From Acidobacteriota bacterium (GTDB lineage: Bacteria > Acidobacteriota > Aminicenantia > Aminicenantales > Saccharicenantaceae), in assembly GCA_028749115.1 (NCBI GenBank), contig JAQURD010000001.1, forward strand, positions 152,218-216,217: a DNA stretch of 64,000 nucleotides, in the 5' to 3' direction. This document shows, one piece after another, positions 26,629 to 35,226 of this stretch; within the stretch, counting starts at the first letter, position 1; the number at the start of each line of letters is the position of its first letter. The position numbers were made by a program, and so were the translations under genes. The notes below the pieces were generated by a model. It did not search any database. It saw only the letters and a program-made list of their open reading frames with translations, and was not told where the DNA came from.

Positions 26629-28368
26629 ATGAAGATAAAAACAAAAAAAGCCAGGAGGTTTTATTTTCTGTTTCTGCCCGTTCTTTTAATTAGCCTGGCG
26701 GCGCTGCTGGCGGCTGTGCGGGCAGAAAAAAACGTAGCAGATTTAGGACTGGGGCAACCAGCCGACAACTGTACTTCCATTCTCGTTGGCAAGCTGGCCT
26801 CAACCGACGGGTCAACCATCACGACTCATACCTGTGATTGCGGCCAATGTGACTGGACGTGGAGGCATGTGCCAGCGGCGGATCACCAACCAGGGGAGAA
26901 ACGGAAAATTTATCATATATCTCAGTTTAAAGCCTGGTCGCCAGCAGAAGGCCTAAAATGGGACCTCTATAAAAATGATTTCACCGGCCTGGAAATTCCT
27001 CAAGTGGCTCACACCTATGCCTATCATCACGGGATGTTTGGCTACATCAATGAAAATCAGGTAGCCCTTGGTGAATCAACGATTGGTGTAGTTCGCAAAC
27101 TGGAAAACGAGACCCCAACTCCTGCTTTTGACCTCACCATGCTAACTATAATCGCCATGGAAAGAGCCACAACTGCTCGTGAAGCAATTAAAATTATGGG
27201 AGAGCTGTCCGAAAAATACGGCTATGGTTATTATGATTCGGGCGAAATGCTGGCCGTAGCCGATCCGAATGAAGTCTGGATATTTGAAATCCTGCCTGTT
27301 GGGCCTCTCTGGTCCCCCAGGACCGGCAAGCCAGGAGCTGTCTGGTGTGCTCAGAGGATCCCGGATGATGAGGTTAGTATCTGCCCGAATGAATCACGAA
27401 TCGGCGAGATCGATCTTAACCGTCCCGATTATTTTATGGCTTCTCCCAACGCAATTTCCTGTGCTGTCGAAAATGGACTATACGATCCAAAGAGCGGCCG
27501 GCCTTTTAGCTGGAAAAGAGCTTATTCTCCGATTAATGAGAGTGCCCAGGGTTCGCAGGGCAGATACCAGCGCCTGTGGCGGTTTTTCGACCTGGTGGCT
27601 CCTTCTCTCCAGCTTTCTCCATCTACACCAAATATGGATTTGCCTTTCTCGGTTAAACCAGACAGGAAATTGTCGGTAGAAGATATTATCAATTTTACCC
27701 GCGATAAAAGTTATGGCACCCCTTATGATCCAACAACAGGAATTCGGGGCGGGCCATTTAAAAACCCCAATTACTACCGCCAGACCAGGAATATCTGCGA
27801 CAGCCGGGCTGAATACACGACTGTTACCCAGAGCCGGGGCTGGCTTCCCAATCCGGTTGGCGGCCTGGTCTGGATCTCTTTTGGTGCCCAGGATACAGCC
27901 TGTTACATGCCTTTTTATGCCGGTGTCAGCGAGTTGCCCAGATCTTTTTCTATTGGTGATCACTGGCAAATAAACCGGGATTCAGCCCGCTGGGCATTTG
28001 ATTATGTAGATTATCATACTCAGGTTGTTTACTCAGAGGCCATAAAAGATGTTGCTGCTGCCCAGCTAATGTATGAAAAGACGGTTATCGACCAGTTGCC
28101 CGATCTTGACCGCCGGGCAGCCGAGCTTTATAAAAAGAGTCCGAAAGAAGCTATTAAGTTTATGACCGGTTTCTGCCTTAATAATGCTCAAACTGTGGTC
28201 AAAGCCTGGTGGACTCTGGGTGATCAATTGCTGATAAAATATAATCATCTTTATCATTATGATATTGAAAAGAGAACCTATGAACGGCGTTTTCCATCAT
28301 TCCCTGATATCTGGCAGAAGGCGGTCAAAGCTATAGATATCATGCTTGAACCAGAGGGGAAAAAATAA
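26629..28368 (+). CDS. Exported C69-family dipeptidase, copy 2
   Basis: Paralogue of the preceding gene. The signal helix (FLFLPVLLISLAALLAAVRA-like) is followed by NCTSILVGKLASTDGSTI, with the catalytic cysteine. The blocks CGQCDWTWRHVPAADHQPGE, LGESTIGVVRKL and ISICPNESRIGEIDL-like sequence match copy 1 closely. I take ATG 26629 because GGAGG is eight bases upstream; the track's ATG 26614 forms part of that SD. Both copies keep their active-site cysteine, so both may be active, perhaps with different substrate preference or expression. It is followed 14 bp later by the DUF6305 gene. Confidence 0.88.
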   Translation: MKIKTKKARRFYFLFLPVLLISLAALLAAVRAEKNVADLGLGQPADNCTSILVGKLASTDGSTITTHTCDCGQCDWTWRHVPAADHQPGEKRKIYHISQFKAWSPAEGLKWDLYKNDFTGLEIPQVAHTYAYHHGMFGYINENQVALGESTIGVVRKLENETPTPAFDLTMLTIIAMERATTAREAIKIMGELSEKYGYGYYDSGEMLAVADPNEVWIFEILPVGPLWSPRTGKPGAVWCAQRIPDDEVSICPNESRIGEIDLNRPDYFMASPNAISCAVENGLYDPKSGRPFSWKRAYSPINESAQGSQGRYQRLWRFFDLVAPSLQLSPSTPNMDLPFSVKPDRKLSVEDIINFTRDKSYGTPYDPTTGIRGGPFKNPNYYRQTRNICDSRAEYTTVTQSRGWLPNPVGGLVWISFGAQDTACYMPFYAGVSELPRSFSIGDHWQINRDSARWAFDYVDYHTQVVYSEAIKDVAAAQLMYEKTVIDQLPDLDRRAAELYKKSPKEAIKFMTGFCLNNAQTVVKAWWTLGDQLLIKYNHLYHYDIEKRTYERRFPSFPDIWQKAVKAIDIMLEPEGKK

Positions 28369-28382
28369 AGGAGGACAGGGAA

Positions 28383-29039
28383 ATGAAAACTAAAATTTTG
28401 GTCGTTGGGCTGGTGCTTTTAGGAGTTCTGTTATTTATCAACCCGGCCATTAACAGCCAGACCATTCTTAAGGCTAAATTGCCAATTCTGACTACTTCTG
28501 CCGGGCAGAGCTCAGATGTCACCACCGTCAATATTATCCTGGAAGAGGCGGGCCTTGGCTATGATTATTGTGATGTGCCAACAGTGGAAATACTGGCCTC
28601 AGGCACTGGCCTTGGCAACCGGCAATCTGGTTCTGGTTTCCATGCCGAAGTTTATACTGATTTGTCTAAGTTTCCTAAGGGTACTCCTTACAACACAGTT
28701 ATTTTTGCTATTGGCGCCAGTTTAAAAGGCATGGGCGCTTCCGGTCTGACAGTGGAGACAGAAGAAGCCCGCCTGAAATCACTGCTTAATTACTGCCGGG
28801 CACAAAAAATATTTACTATAGGTGTTCATCTTGGCGGAAGCTCGAAAAGAGGAGCGGCCGGCAGTGACAATGAGCGTATGATTGATGCTGTTGCTCCTTA
28901 TGTAAATTACTTGATTGTTACTGGCGAAGGAAATAAAGATGGGCGCTTTACAGAAATAGCCAGGAAGAACAATATTCCTCTTACCCAGGTTACTGATGCT
29001 CTAGATCTGGTAGAAATTTTGAAGCAAGTGTTCCAGTAA
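28383..29039 (+). CDS. Exported DUF6305-type protein
   Basis: 218 residues: signal helix (ILVVGLVLLGVLLFINPAINS), then PILTTSAGQSSDVTTVNIIL, which is the DUF6305 start pattern as I recall it. The body is a Rossmann-like alpha/beta fold (NTVIFAIGASLKGMGASG, KIFTIGVHLGGSSKRGAAG, VNYLIVTGEGNKDGRF). No catalytic motif is known to me. SD GGAGG precedes ATG 28383. It closes the locus with the C69 dipeptidases and M14-like enzyme, which suggests a role in peptide handling; binding rather than catalysis is a guess. Confidence 0.65.
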   Translation: MKTKILVVGLVLLGVLLFINPAINSQTILKAKLPILTTSAGQSSDVTTVNIILEEAGLGYDYCDVPTVEILASGTGLGNRQSGSGFHAEVYTDLSKFPKGTPYNTVIFAIGASLKGMGASGLTVETEEARLKSLLNYCRAQKIFTIGVHLGGSSKRGAAGSDNERMIDAVAPYVNYLIVTGEGNKDGRFTEIARKNNIPLTQVTDALDLVEILKQVFQ

Positions 29040-29076
29040 AAAAAGATAATAAACCGCCTCCTTTTGGCACTATCAT

Positions 29077-29092
29077 CTCATTTAAGAATGAG
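29077..29092. other. Small hairpin between converging genes
   Basis: CTCATT, loop TAAG, AATGAG, lying between the DUF6305 stop and the helical-protein stop. No T-run on either side; weak candidate bidirectional terminator. Confidence 0.25.
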
Positions 29093-29108
29093 AGCGGCTG
29101 TAAATAAA

Positions 29109-29639
29109 TTATTGGCTTCCGGCTAGAGAGGTTTGAAGCTTTTTCTTAGCCTGAGTGAATAAATCTTCCGCCTGATGAATAAGGTCATTCAAGCGGGCGA
29201 TGACCAGCCGGCACTTTAGATTTTCTAGTTTTCTTTTCCCCCTCTGCTGCTGGTCATAATAACGTCCCAGATAAGCTTCTAATTCTTCCGGGGAAAAAAG
29301 TTTTGGCAGGCAGGAATCTGACAGCATCATTTTTTTAATCTCTTCATATTCGACTTTATCACCCAGCATCAGCTTAACATCTCTGGTTGTTTCTTCCCGC
29401 CATTGTTGGTATTCAGGGGCAGAATAGGCTGGTAGAGGCCCAAGGAGTTTTTTAGATTCCTTCAGGATTTCCTCATAGATAACTTTCCCCTCATTCAGGA
29501 GGCTTTTTGCCCGGTAATATTCAGAGGAAGTAGCTGGGGTCTTATCATCAAGATAAATCTGAAATAAGCTCACCGCCCGTGAAAGAACTTCATAGGCAGA
29601 CTTAACTTTTATTTCATAATTAAAACTCAGGGGAGACAT
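29109..29639 (-). CDS. Hypothetical helical protein
   Basis: About 176 residues that I do not recognise, mostly amphipathic helix with charged stretches (KSAYEVLSRAVSLFQIYLDDK, SLLNEGKVIYEEILKESKKL). No signal, membrane helix or catalytic motif. GGAGGG lies six bases before ATG 29639; the track start at 29699 adds 20 residues without an SD. It begins 66 bp after the serine-hydrolase gene on the same strand and may be co-transcribed with it. Confidence 0.6.
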   Translation of the reverse strand: MSPLSFNYEIKVKSAYEVLSRAVSLFQIYLDDKTPATSSEYYRAKSLLNEGKVIYEEILKESKKLLGPLPAYSAPEYQQWREETTRDVKLMLGDKVEYEEIKKMMLSDSCLPKLFSPEELEAYLGRYYDQQQRGKRKLENLKCRLVIARLNDLIHQAEDLFTQAKKKLQTSLAGSQ

Positions 29640-29704
29640 TTTTTCCCTCCAGCCACTATATCTTTTAATAAGAATACCAGTTTTTTTTATTAAATTCAAA
29701 AATA

Positions 29705-30916
29705 TTACTTTTTTATAATAGAGCCAGCCACGATATTGGCTACTTCACTCCTCCTGGCGATGATTTCTCCCCCGTCTTCAGGATGGACACGATTGGTTAA
29801 AAAGATAACAGCTGTCTGAGTCTCCGGATCAATCCAGATAGAAGTTCCGGTGTAACCCGAATGCCCAAAAGACTTATAACTAAAAAGGTCACCCCGGACA
29901 GTTGAATAATCAGTGTTAATATCCCAGCCAAAACCCCGGCCTGAAGAGGTCAGGAGTGGGAAAACTTCAGTCATTCTGTCCAGAGCTAGAGGGCTGAGTA
30001 TCCTGACTCCTTTAAATTCGCCCTTATTTAGCATCATCTGGGCAAAAACAGCCAGATCGTCAGCCGTGGAAAACAGGCCAGCATTGCCTGAAATGCCGCC
30101 CTGGAGGCGAGCCAGCGGGTCGTGGACAACTCCACGGAGCGCCCGCCCGTTAATTACCTCGGTTGGCACACATCTTGGTTTTAGTTCAGCCGTGGGATTA
30201 AACATAGTATCTTTCATATGAAGAGGTTCAAAAATATGTTTCCTGGAAAATTCAGCCAGATTATCACCTGAAACAAGCCTAACAATCTCGCCCAGTGTAA
30301 TATAATTCAAACAGCTATAGACAAATTGCTGACCGGCTGGAGATTCTTTTCTTAGACTGGCCAGGTGTTTGACTAACTGTTCAGGCGGGCAGGGCTCTCC
30401 ATATTTAGCGGCCACTTCCTTTGGATCAGTATAAGGAGGCAAACCAGAAGTGTGGGTAAGAAGATGAAACAACCTCGCTTCTTCACCCGGCAAGCCACCT
30501 TCTTTTATATAGGGGATAAACTCAGGAATATAAGTTCTAACTTTATCCCACAGCCTGAGCCTTCCCTGTTCAACCAATATCATTATAGAAGTAGCAGTGG
30601 CTAGAGGCTTGGTCATAGACGCGAGATCAAACAACAGATCAATTTTCATTGGTTCAACGGCTGGAACAAGCTGGCTTTGCCCATAGGCCTTTCTCCAGAC
30701 AATTTTTCCCTGGCGGATAACCAGAATTACCGCACCCGGAAAATCCTTCTTCTCTAAAGCCTCTGACATCAACCGGTCTAAGGCAGCCAGCTTATGGGAA
30801 TTCATACCTGCTTCTTCCGGCCTGGCAGCTGGCAGAGGCAATTCAGCTAAGACTGGCTGTGAAGCTCCCATAATGATCAAAATTAAAATAAAAAAAAGTC
30901 TAATGTTGTTCTTCAT
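29705..30916 (-). CDS. Exported serine hydrolase, beta-lactamase family (class C/EstB-like)
   Basis: A signal peptide (residues about 4-25) precedes a penicillin-binding-protein-like transpeptidase fold. The catalytic SxxK is in DLASMTKPLATA, the tyrosine motif in QQFVYSCLNYITLGE, and the third box is HSGYTGTSIW rather than KTG, as in EstB esterases. 403 residues. AGAGGG lies before ATG 30916. It is 9 bp downstream of the CBM9-like gene. The function could be D-amino-acid peptidase, esterase or wall-fragment hydrolase; resistance is not implied by the sequence. Confidence 0.85.
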   Translation of the reverse strand: MKNNIRLFFILILIIMGASQPVLAELPLPAARPEEAGMNSHKLAALDRLMSEALEKKDFPGAVILVIRQGKIVWRKAYGQSQLVPAVEPMKIDLLFDLASMTKPLATATSIMILVEQGRLRLWDKVRTYIPEFIPYIKEGGLPGEEARLFHLLTHTSGLPPYTDPKEVAAKYGEPCPPEQLVKHLASLRKESPAGQQFVYSCLNYITLGEIVRLVSGDNLAEFSRKHIFEPLHMKDTMFNPTAELKPRCVPTEVINGRALRGVVHDPLARLQGGISGNAGLFSTADDLAVFAQMMLNKGEFKGVRILSPLALDRMTEVFPLLTSSGRGFGWDINTDYSTVRGDLFSYKSFGHSGYTGTSIWIDPETQTAVIFLTNRVHPEDGGEIIARRSEVANIVAGSIIKK

Positions 30917-30925
30917 TTTACCCTC

Positions 30926-32062
30926 TTATTTCGGGGCCGAACTGGTTTTCCAAATCAGTCCATCCTGCCGGATGTGCCATTTGTGTCCATTCTTGCCCGT
31001 ATAGCTGGCTTCAAAAAGATTATCGGTCGCCTGAATAAGAGGAGGATGGCTATAACCATTAACTTTTAGTTGCTTGTCCTTAGCTAAATTAAGTTCTGCC
31101 AGCTTTTCTCCCCACCGCCCTTGTTCAGCATAAAATTTCCTCTGCCGGTAATATATTTTGCGCAGGGCCCATTTGACTTCAGCCTCCCCGTCTTCATCAC
31201 AATATTCCCTGGTCTTTCCAGCTTCAGTAGCAGTAAACTGGACGTAACCCCACATTTCAGGATAATGAATATTAATGAGTCCCTGAGGTGCCCAGGTCCA
31301 ATTGTCCTCAGGTAAATCTCTTCCGGAGACAGGGTCTTTTTCTTTCTGATAGGTTCCATCAATCACTTTGACCCGGTACTCTACCCGCGAAAAATTCACA
31401 CGCCATAAATCGCCCGGTTCTGGTTTAGTTTTAAAAGGAGTAGCCTCTTTCAGCACTTCCCAGGGGATAGCCATTTCAACTGACCATCCCCTATCTTTAT
31501 CTTTAGGATCATTTAAGGTTCCATTAATGCTCACTGCCGTCTTTAGCCCCTTGATGTCCCAGCTATGGATGGCCGGCCCTCCATCTCGGTAGGGCTTGAC
31601 CAGAAGCAGATCCCAGACGGTATTCAGAGCATTTATTTCCAGCTCATAATAATGTTGAGTGTCGCCATCCGGATCGATAAATACTTCAAAATCATTGTCC
31701 AGATAAATGATATCATCCCTGCCGGTCAAAGTAGCCCAGACATGAGGTTCCTCCAGCTCAGCTCCAATATAAAAATACTCTTCATCCCAGAGGACTTTAA
31801 CCCTGGTTTTAAACCTTGGCCTGGCTTTGCTCTTTCCCTGAATATCCATAAAATCTTCCGACCAGTAGACCTTTTTCCAGGCCGCCTCTTCCAGCCGGCC
31901 GTCAATAGTCAAAGGTTGAGCTGTGCGATAACACATGTAATACCGAAGCTGCGGTGGAAAAACAGGCTCTTCCACCTGAAATAGTGAATCAGCCAGAAGA
32001 ATACCGGCTGCTCCAGGCAGGCTGCAGAAGATAATCAAAATTAAAGCTGCCTTGCTTCTCAT
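30926..32062 (-). CDS. Exported CBM9-like (carbohydrate-binding family 9) protein
   Basis: 378 residues with a signal peptide and the family's N-terminal pattern LTIDGRLEEAAWKKVYWSEDF. Blocks VLWDEEYFYIGAELEEPHVWA, YLDNDFEVFIDPDGDTQHYYE, GWSVEMAIPWEVL and RVNFSRVEY follow, typical of stand-alone CBM9-like proteins. The C-terminal 90 residues are separate and end with GLIWKTSSAPK. SD GGAGGG precedes ATG 32062. It heads a likely operon with the serine hydrolase and the helical protein. The glycan ligand is unknown. Confidence 0.85.
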   Translation of the reverse strand: MRSKAALILIIFCSLPGAAGILLADSLFQVEEPVFPPQLRYYMCYRTAQPLTIDGRLEEAAWKKVYWSEDFMDIQGKSKARPRFKTRVKVLWDEEYFYIGAELEEPHVWATLTGRDDIIYLDNDFEVFIDPDGDTQHYYELEINALNTVWDLLLVKPYRDGGPAIHSWDIKGLKTAVSINGTLNDPKDKDRGWSVEMAIPWEVLKEATPFKTKPEPGDLWRVNFSRVEYRVKVIDGTYQKEKDPVSGRDLPEDNWTWAPQGLINIHYPEMWGYVQFTATEAGKTREYCDEDGEAEVKWALRKIYYRQRKFYAEQGRWGEKLAELNLAKDKQLKVNGYSHPPLIQATDNLFEASYTGKNGHKWHIRQDGLIWKTSSAPK

Positions 32063-32573
32063 TTATTACCCTCCACTGGAAATTATTCATTTCCAGACAG
32101 TATCCTGGACCAGGATGATTGCCTGACGTCCTGTAAGTTTGATATTTTACTTAAAATAAAAAAACTTTTAAACAGGTTTTCACCAGAAAAATCATTTTAG
32201 GCTGGGAAGATAAGTGGAAATATCTATTTGAATTTTTTACTGAAACTTTATAATAATATATCTTAATATCATGATTGAACCTGAGATTATCTCCAGCCTT
32301 AAGCCCGCCACCAAAGGCAGGTTCCTGCCCGGGCGTCAGCCGGGCGGGGAAAAAATTAATATAAGTTATTACCAGAAGGCTCACCACCAACTGACTGGCA
32401 GGCTTCACCTTGCCAGCCTGGCTAGCGATCTCATCTTTAGAGATTATGATCATCCCGACGATAGTTCACCACCTGAAACTTTTCTTTTTATTGATGACTG
32501 GCGATGAGTGTCTTTGAGGTCTATCAAAGATATTTTTATTTATTAAAATAATAAATCATAAAGGAGTCAAAAA
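32063..32573. other. Intergenic region with doubtful ORFs and a hairpin
   Basis: 511 bases between divergent genes. It includes a GC-rich stem-loop at 32324-32348 (CCTGCCCGG, loop GCGTCAG, CCGGGCGGG, one G-U pair). A plus-strand 78-codon ORF overlaps it, and a 100-codon minus ORF overlaps in turn; at most one is real. Confidence 0.5.
32271..32507 (+). CDS. Doubtful small ORF
   Basis: 78 codons without an SD. The product is basic at first (PATKGRFLPGRQPGGEK) and acidic at the end (FRDYDHPDDSSPPETFLFIDDWR). It ends 66 bp before the BCAT-like gene. It resembles nothing I know. The acidic tail reads like protein, but the hairpin inside it makes a non-coding reading equally possible. Confidence 0.25.
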   Translation: MIEPEIISSLKPATKGRFLPGRQPGGEKINISYYQKAHHQLTGRLHLASLASDLIFRDYDHPDDSSPPETFLFIDDWR

Positions 32574-33665
32574 ATGGCAAATTTTGAAAATGCTAAATGG
32601 GCGGCAGGACAGATGCGCTATTTTCTCTACGATAAAAGCTTTGAAATGTTTGAAGCTCAGGCTAAAACCTATGCCGCCACCAGATCTGCTTATTATGCCA
32701 GTTTTCTTTGCTTCGAGGGAATTAGATACTTCTGCCACCGTAATGAGCGAGGAAAAATCGAACTGGTTTTTGTTAACTGGGAGCAGAATCTTGAGCGCTT
32801 TCGCCAGAGTATGGCTTTTAACCTTAGCCGCGAGCAGCAGTCTATTGTGCCGGCTAAAGAAGAACTTGAGGATCTCTTTATCCGTAAATATTTTTCTCAC
32901 CCGGTCATGAGGCCCTTTCTGGAAGAAATGACGGTGAAGGGAGTTCAGGGTTATCTTCGTCCATTTACACTTGATGAAGAACACTCTATGGGTGTCACCT
33001 TCCCCAATTTCCCGGCGATCAGGGCGGTCACCTGTATGTATGATCGATATTTGGGTGAACCATTCACCGGAGTCGTTATTCCCAATCTGGTTAGAGCTCT
33101 TGCTGCCAATGGCACCGGCTGCTTAAAGCTGGGAATAAATTATCTGATGAGTATTAAGGCTCTGGACCAGGCCAAAAGCATCGTTCCAGAAGCAGCTGCT
33201 GTCCTTTTTCTGGATGATAAACCTTATCTGCCAATTGAAGAAAGAGAAATATCTGAATGGGATTCTTCCTGCTGCCTGCTGGCTCTGAAAGATGGGACAG
33301 TGGTTAAAATCCCCGAAAGCAAATTAATTCTTCCTTCTATTACTATTAAAAGCATGGTAGCCATTCTAAAAAGCTTGAAAATTAAGGTTGAAGAAAGGCC
33401 CTTTACTTTCGGAGAGCTGCTTAATCGGGTCAAGAAGAATGAACTGGTAGCGGTAACCAGTGTAGGAACGGCTGGTATTCTTAACCGGGCGGACAAGCTT
33501 GTTCTAATAGATAATGATTTGCAGGTAGTAGGGCAGCATCTTCCAATGAAGACACATCCACTTTATGACAAACTAAGAGAAATCCGTGAATTATACTGGC
33601 ATGTTTATCAAGGGAAAGTAGAACCTTTACCTGGTCTTAAGGTTTCCAGATATGAAATTGCCTGA
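32574..33665 (+). CDS. Branched-chain aminotransferase-like class IV PLP enzyme
   Basis: 363 residues of the class IV (D-amino-acid/branched-chain) aminotransferase fold. The Schiff-base lysine lies in CLKLGINYLMSIKA, corresponding to the BCAT K.G.NY..S block. LILPSITIKSMVAILKSLKIKVEERPF and VAVTSVGTAGILNRADKLV match the BCAT C-terminal PLP phosphate-binding blocks. The usual E-x-GTxNIF segment is replaced by EISEWDSSCCLLAL, so substrate or even reaction may differ. AAAGGAG is eight bases before ATG 32574. It lies alone upstream of the POT transporter. Best named ilvE-like; the symbol is withheld because of this divergence. Confidence 0.7.
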   Translation: MANFENAKWAAGQMRYFLYDKSFEMFEAQAKTYAATRSAYYASFLCFEGIRYFCHRNERGKIELVFVNWEQNLERFRQSMAFNLSREQQSIVPAKEELEDLFIRKYFSHPVMRPFLEEMTVKGVQGYLRPFTLDEEHSMGVTFPNFPAIRAVTCMYDRYLGEPFTGVVIPNLVRALAANGTGCLKLGINYLMSIKALDQAKSIVPEAAAVLFLDDKPYLPIEEREISEWDSSCCLLALKDGTVVKIPESKLILPSITIKSMVAILKSLKIKVEERPFTFGELLNRVKKNELVAVTSVGTAGILNRADKLVLIDNDLQVVGQHLPMKTHPLYDKLREIRELYWHVYQGKVEPLPGLKVSRYEIA

Positions 33666-33819
33666 TTTTTTGTTCTGGTATAAAATGGCTAAACTGGCTG
33701 CCTAATATTTGAAGCCAAAAACGATTGAACAACCTGACTTTTAGCCTAGGTAAGATTGGCCATTGTCTGGATGTATATGGCAAGATGGTTATTTTGATGT
33801 GGAGAGGAATCGTCTAGAT

Positions 33820-35190
33820 ATGCTTAAAAAACACCCTAAAAGTCTCGCTTACATTTTCTTTACTGAAATGTGGGAAAGAGTTGGGTTCTATACGCTGATG
33901 GCTATTCTTGTCCTTTATATGGATAAGGTTCTGGGCTGGAATGACTCGAAAAAAGGTGACTGGTACGGTGCCTTCCTCGCCCTGTGCTATTTTTTCCCTT
34001 TAATTGGAGGCTGGCTGGGAGACCGCCTGTTTGGCCGCCTGAAAACAATCCGGGTCGGAGCCATTTTGATGGCCGCTGGCTATGTTGGACTGGCCTTATC
34101 TTCTTCAGATCAGATAATTTCTTTTATTCTAGGACTGCTGCTGATTGCCATCGGGACAGGCATCTTTAAAGTCAATATGGCAGTTATGGTCGGAAATATC
34201 TATAAAAATCAGCCTGAGTTAAAAGATGCCGGCTTTAATATTTATTATATGGGGGTCAACCTGGGAGCCATGATTGCTCCCATTATTGCTACCGTTAATA
34301 GCGCGGTGTTCCATAGTTATAACCTGTCTTTCTGGGTGGCAGCCGGCGGCCTGGTTATGGCTCTGGTTATTTTTCAGGCCGGAAAATTCCTTCTAAAGCC
34401 AGCCGATGATTTTAACCCTGGCCAGTCCGAAGAATTAACTGGCCAGAAAGGAATAAAGGAGAATCAGGCTGGAGACAGGAGAGAAAACACATCTTCTGTC
34501 TCTAATTCGGCAGAGACGATACCTGATTCTGCTACTACCCTTCAGAGCAACCAGGATAGAGATTTTTCAGACAGAATTTTAACTCTCAGTATTCTTTTTG
34601 CGATAGTCATTTTATTCTGGGTAGGATTCTATCAGAATGGCTTTGCGCTGACTCTTTTTGCCGACCGCTCAACTGTCAGGATAAACTGGCTAAAACCTGA
34701 AACCTATCAATTCTTTGAACCATTTTTTATTTTGATTCTAACCCCGCTCCTGCTGTCCTTTTTAACCAGCCTCCGCCAGCGGGGGAAAGAGCCGTCGACC
34801 CCGAAAAAAATCTTTTATGGTATGGCTTTCATGTTCGCAGCCATGTTAATTATGGTTATCGCCTGCCGGCAAGGAGGTAATAAAGACCTCAATATCATGT
34901 CGCCTCTCTGGCTGATTGGCACTTATTTTCTGGTCACCATTGCTGAAATTTTGATTTCTCCTATGGGGCAATCTTATGTCTCCAAGGTAGCACCGGATAA
35001 GATACGCGGTTTGATGATGGGCGGCTGGTTTGTGGCCACAGCTATTGGGAGTTATGGCAGCGGTTTGCTGGGAAAGCTTTATAGCCAGTTTCCTCACCAT
35101 CAATATTTTCTGCTTCTGGCCGGCCTGCTGGCTCTGGCTGGCGGCCTGGCTCTGCTATCCATGAAAAAACTGGAAAGATACGGACAATAA
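33820..35190 (+). CDS. POT-family proton-dependent peptide transporter
   Basis: Imports di- and tripeptides with protons. FFTEMWERVGFYTLMAILVLY is the POT helix-1 E..ER.G/SYY-type motif, and GGWLGDRLFGRLKTI and FNIYYMGVNLGAM (PTR2 signature) follow. About 14 helices are seen, with a long polar loop near 210-250 of the ORF. I start at ATG 33820, where the family begins; the ORF-track start at 33763 adds 19 residues without hydrophobic or family-like content. GGAGAGG is 12 bases upstream. The M24 peptidase follows on the same strand 36 bp downstream, linking uptake to cleavage. Confidence 0.9.
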   Translation: MLKKHPKSLAYIFFTEMWERVGFYTLMAILVLYMDKVLGWNDSKKGDWYGAFLALCYFFPLIGGWLGDRLFGRLKTIRVGAILMAAGYVGLALSSSDQIISFILGLLLIAIGTGIFKVNMAVMVGNIYKNQPELKDAGFNIYYMGVNLGAMIAPIIATVNSAVFHSYNLSFWVAAGGLVMALVIFQAGKFLLKPADDFNPGQSEELTGQKGIKENQAGDRRENTSSVSNSAETIPDSATTLQSNQDRDFSDRILTLSILFAIVILFWVGFYQNGFALTLFADRSTVRINWLKPETYQFFEPFFILILTPLLLSFLTSLRQRGKEPSTPKKIFYGMAFMFAAMLIMVIACRQGGNKDLNIMSPLWLIGTYFLVTIAEILISPMGQSYVSKVAPDKIRGLMMGGWFVATAIGSYGSGLLGKLYSQFPHHQYFLLLAGLLALAGGLALLSMKKLERYGQ

Positions 35191-35226
35191 AAAAAATTAA
35201 ATGAATCATCTGGAGGGAGGATCAAG

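Noticed and set aside
27269-27973. 136-aa, 163-aa and 86-aa ORFs inside the second C69 gene
   Set aside because: They overlap a fully recognisable peptidase frame.
29705-30916. Antibiotic-resistance beta-lactamase
   Set aside because: The third box is HSGYTG rather than KTG, and the sequence fits EstB-like esterase/peptidase enzymes better.
32151-32453. 100-aa minus-strand ORF
   Set aside because: No SD, no family pattern, lies upstream of a gene on the same strand and overlaps the better plus-strand frame.
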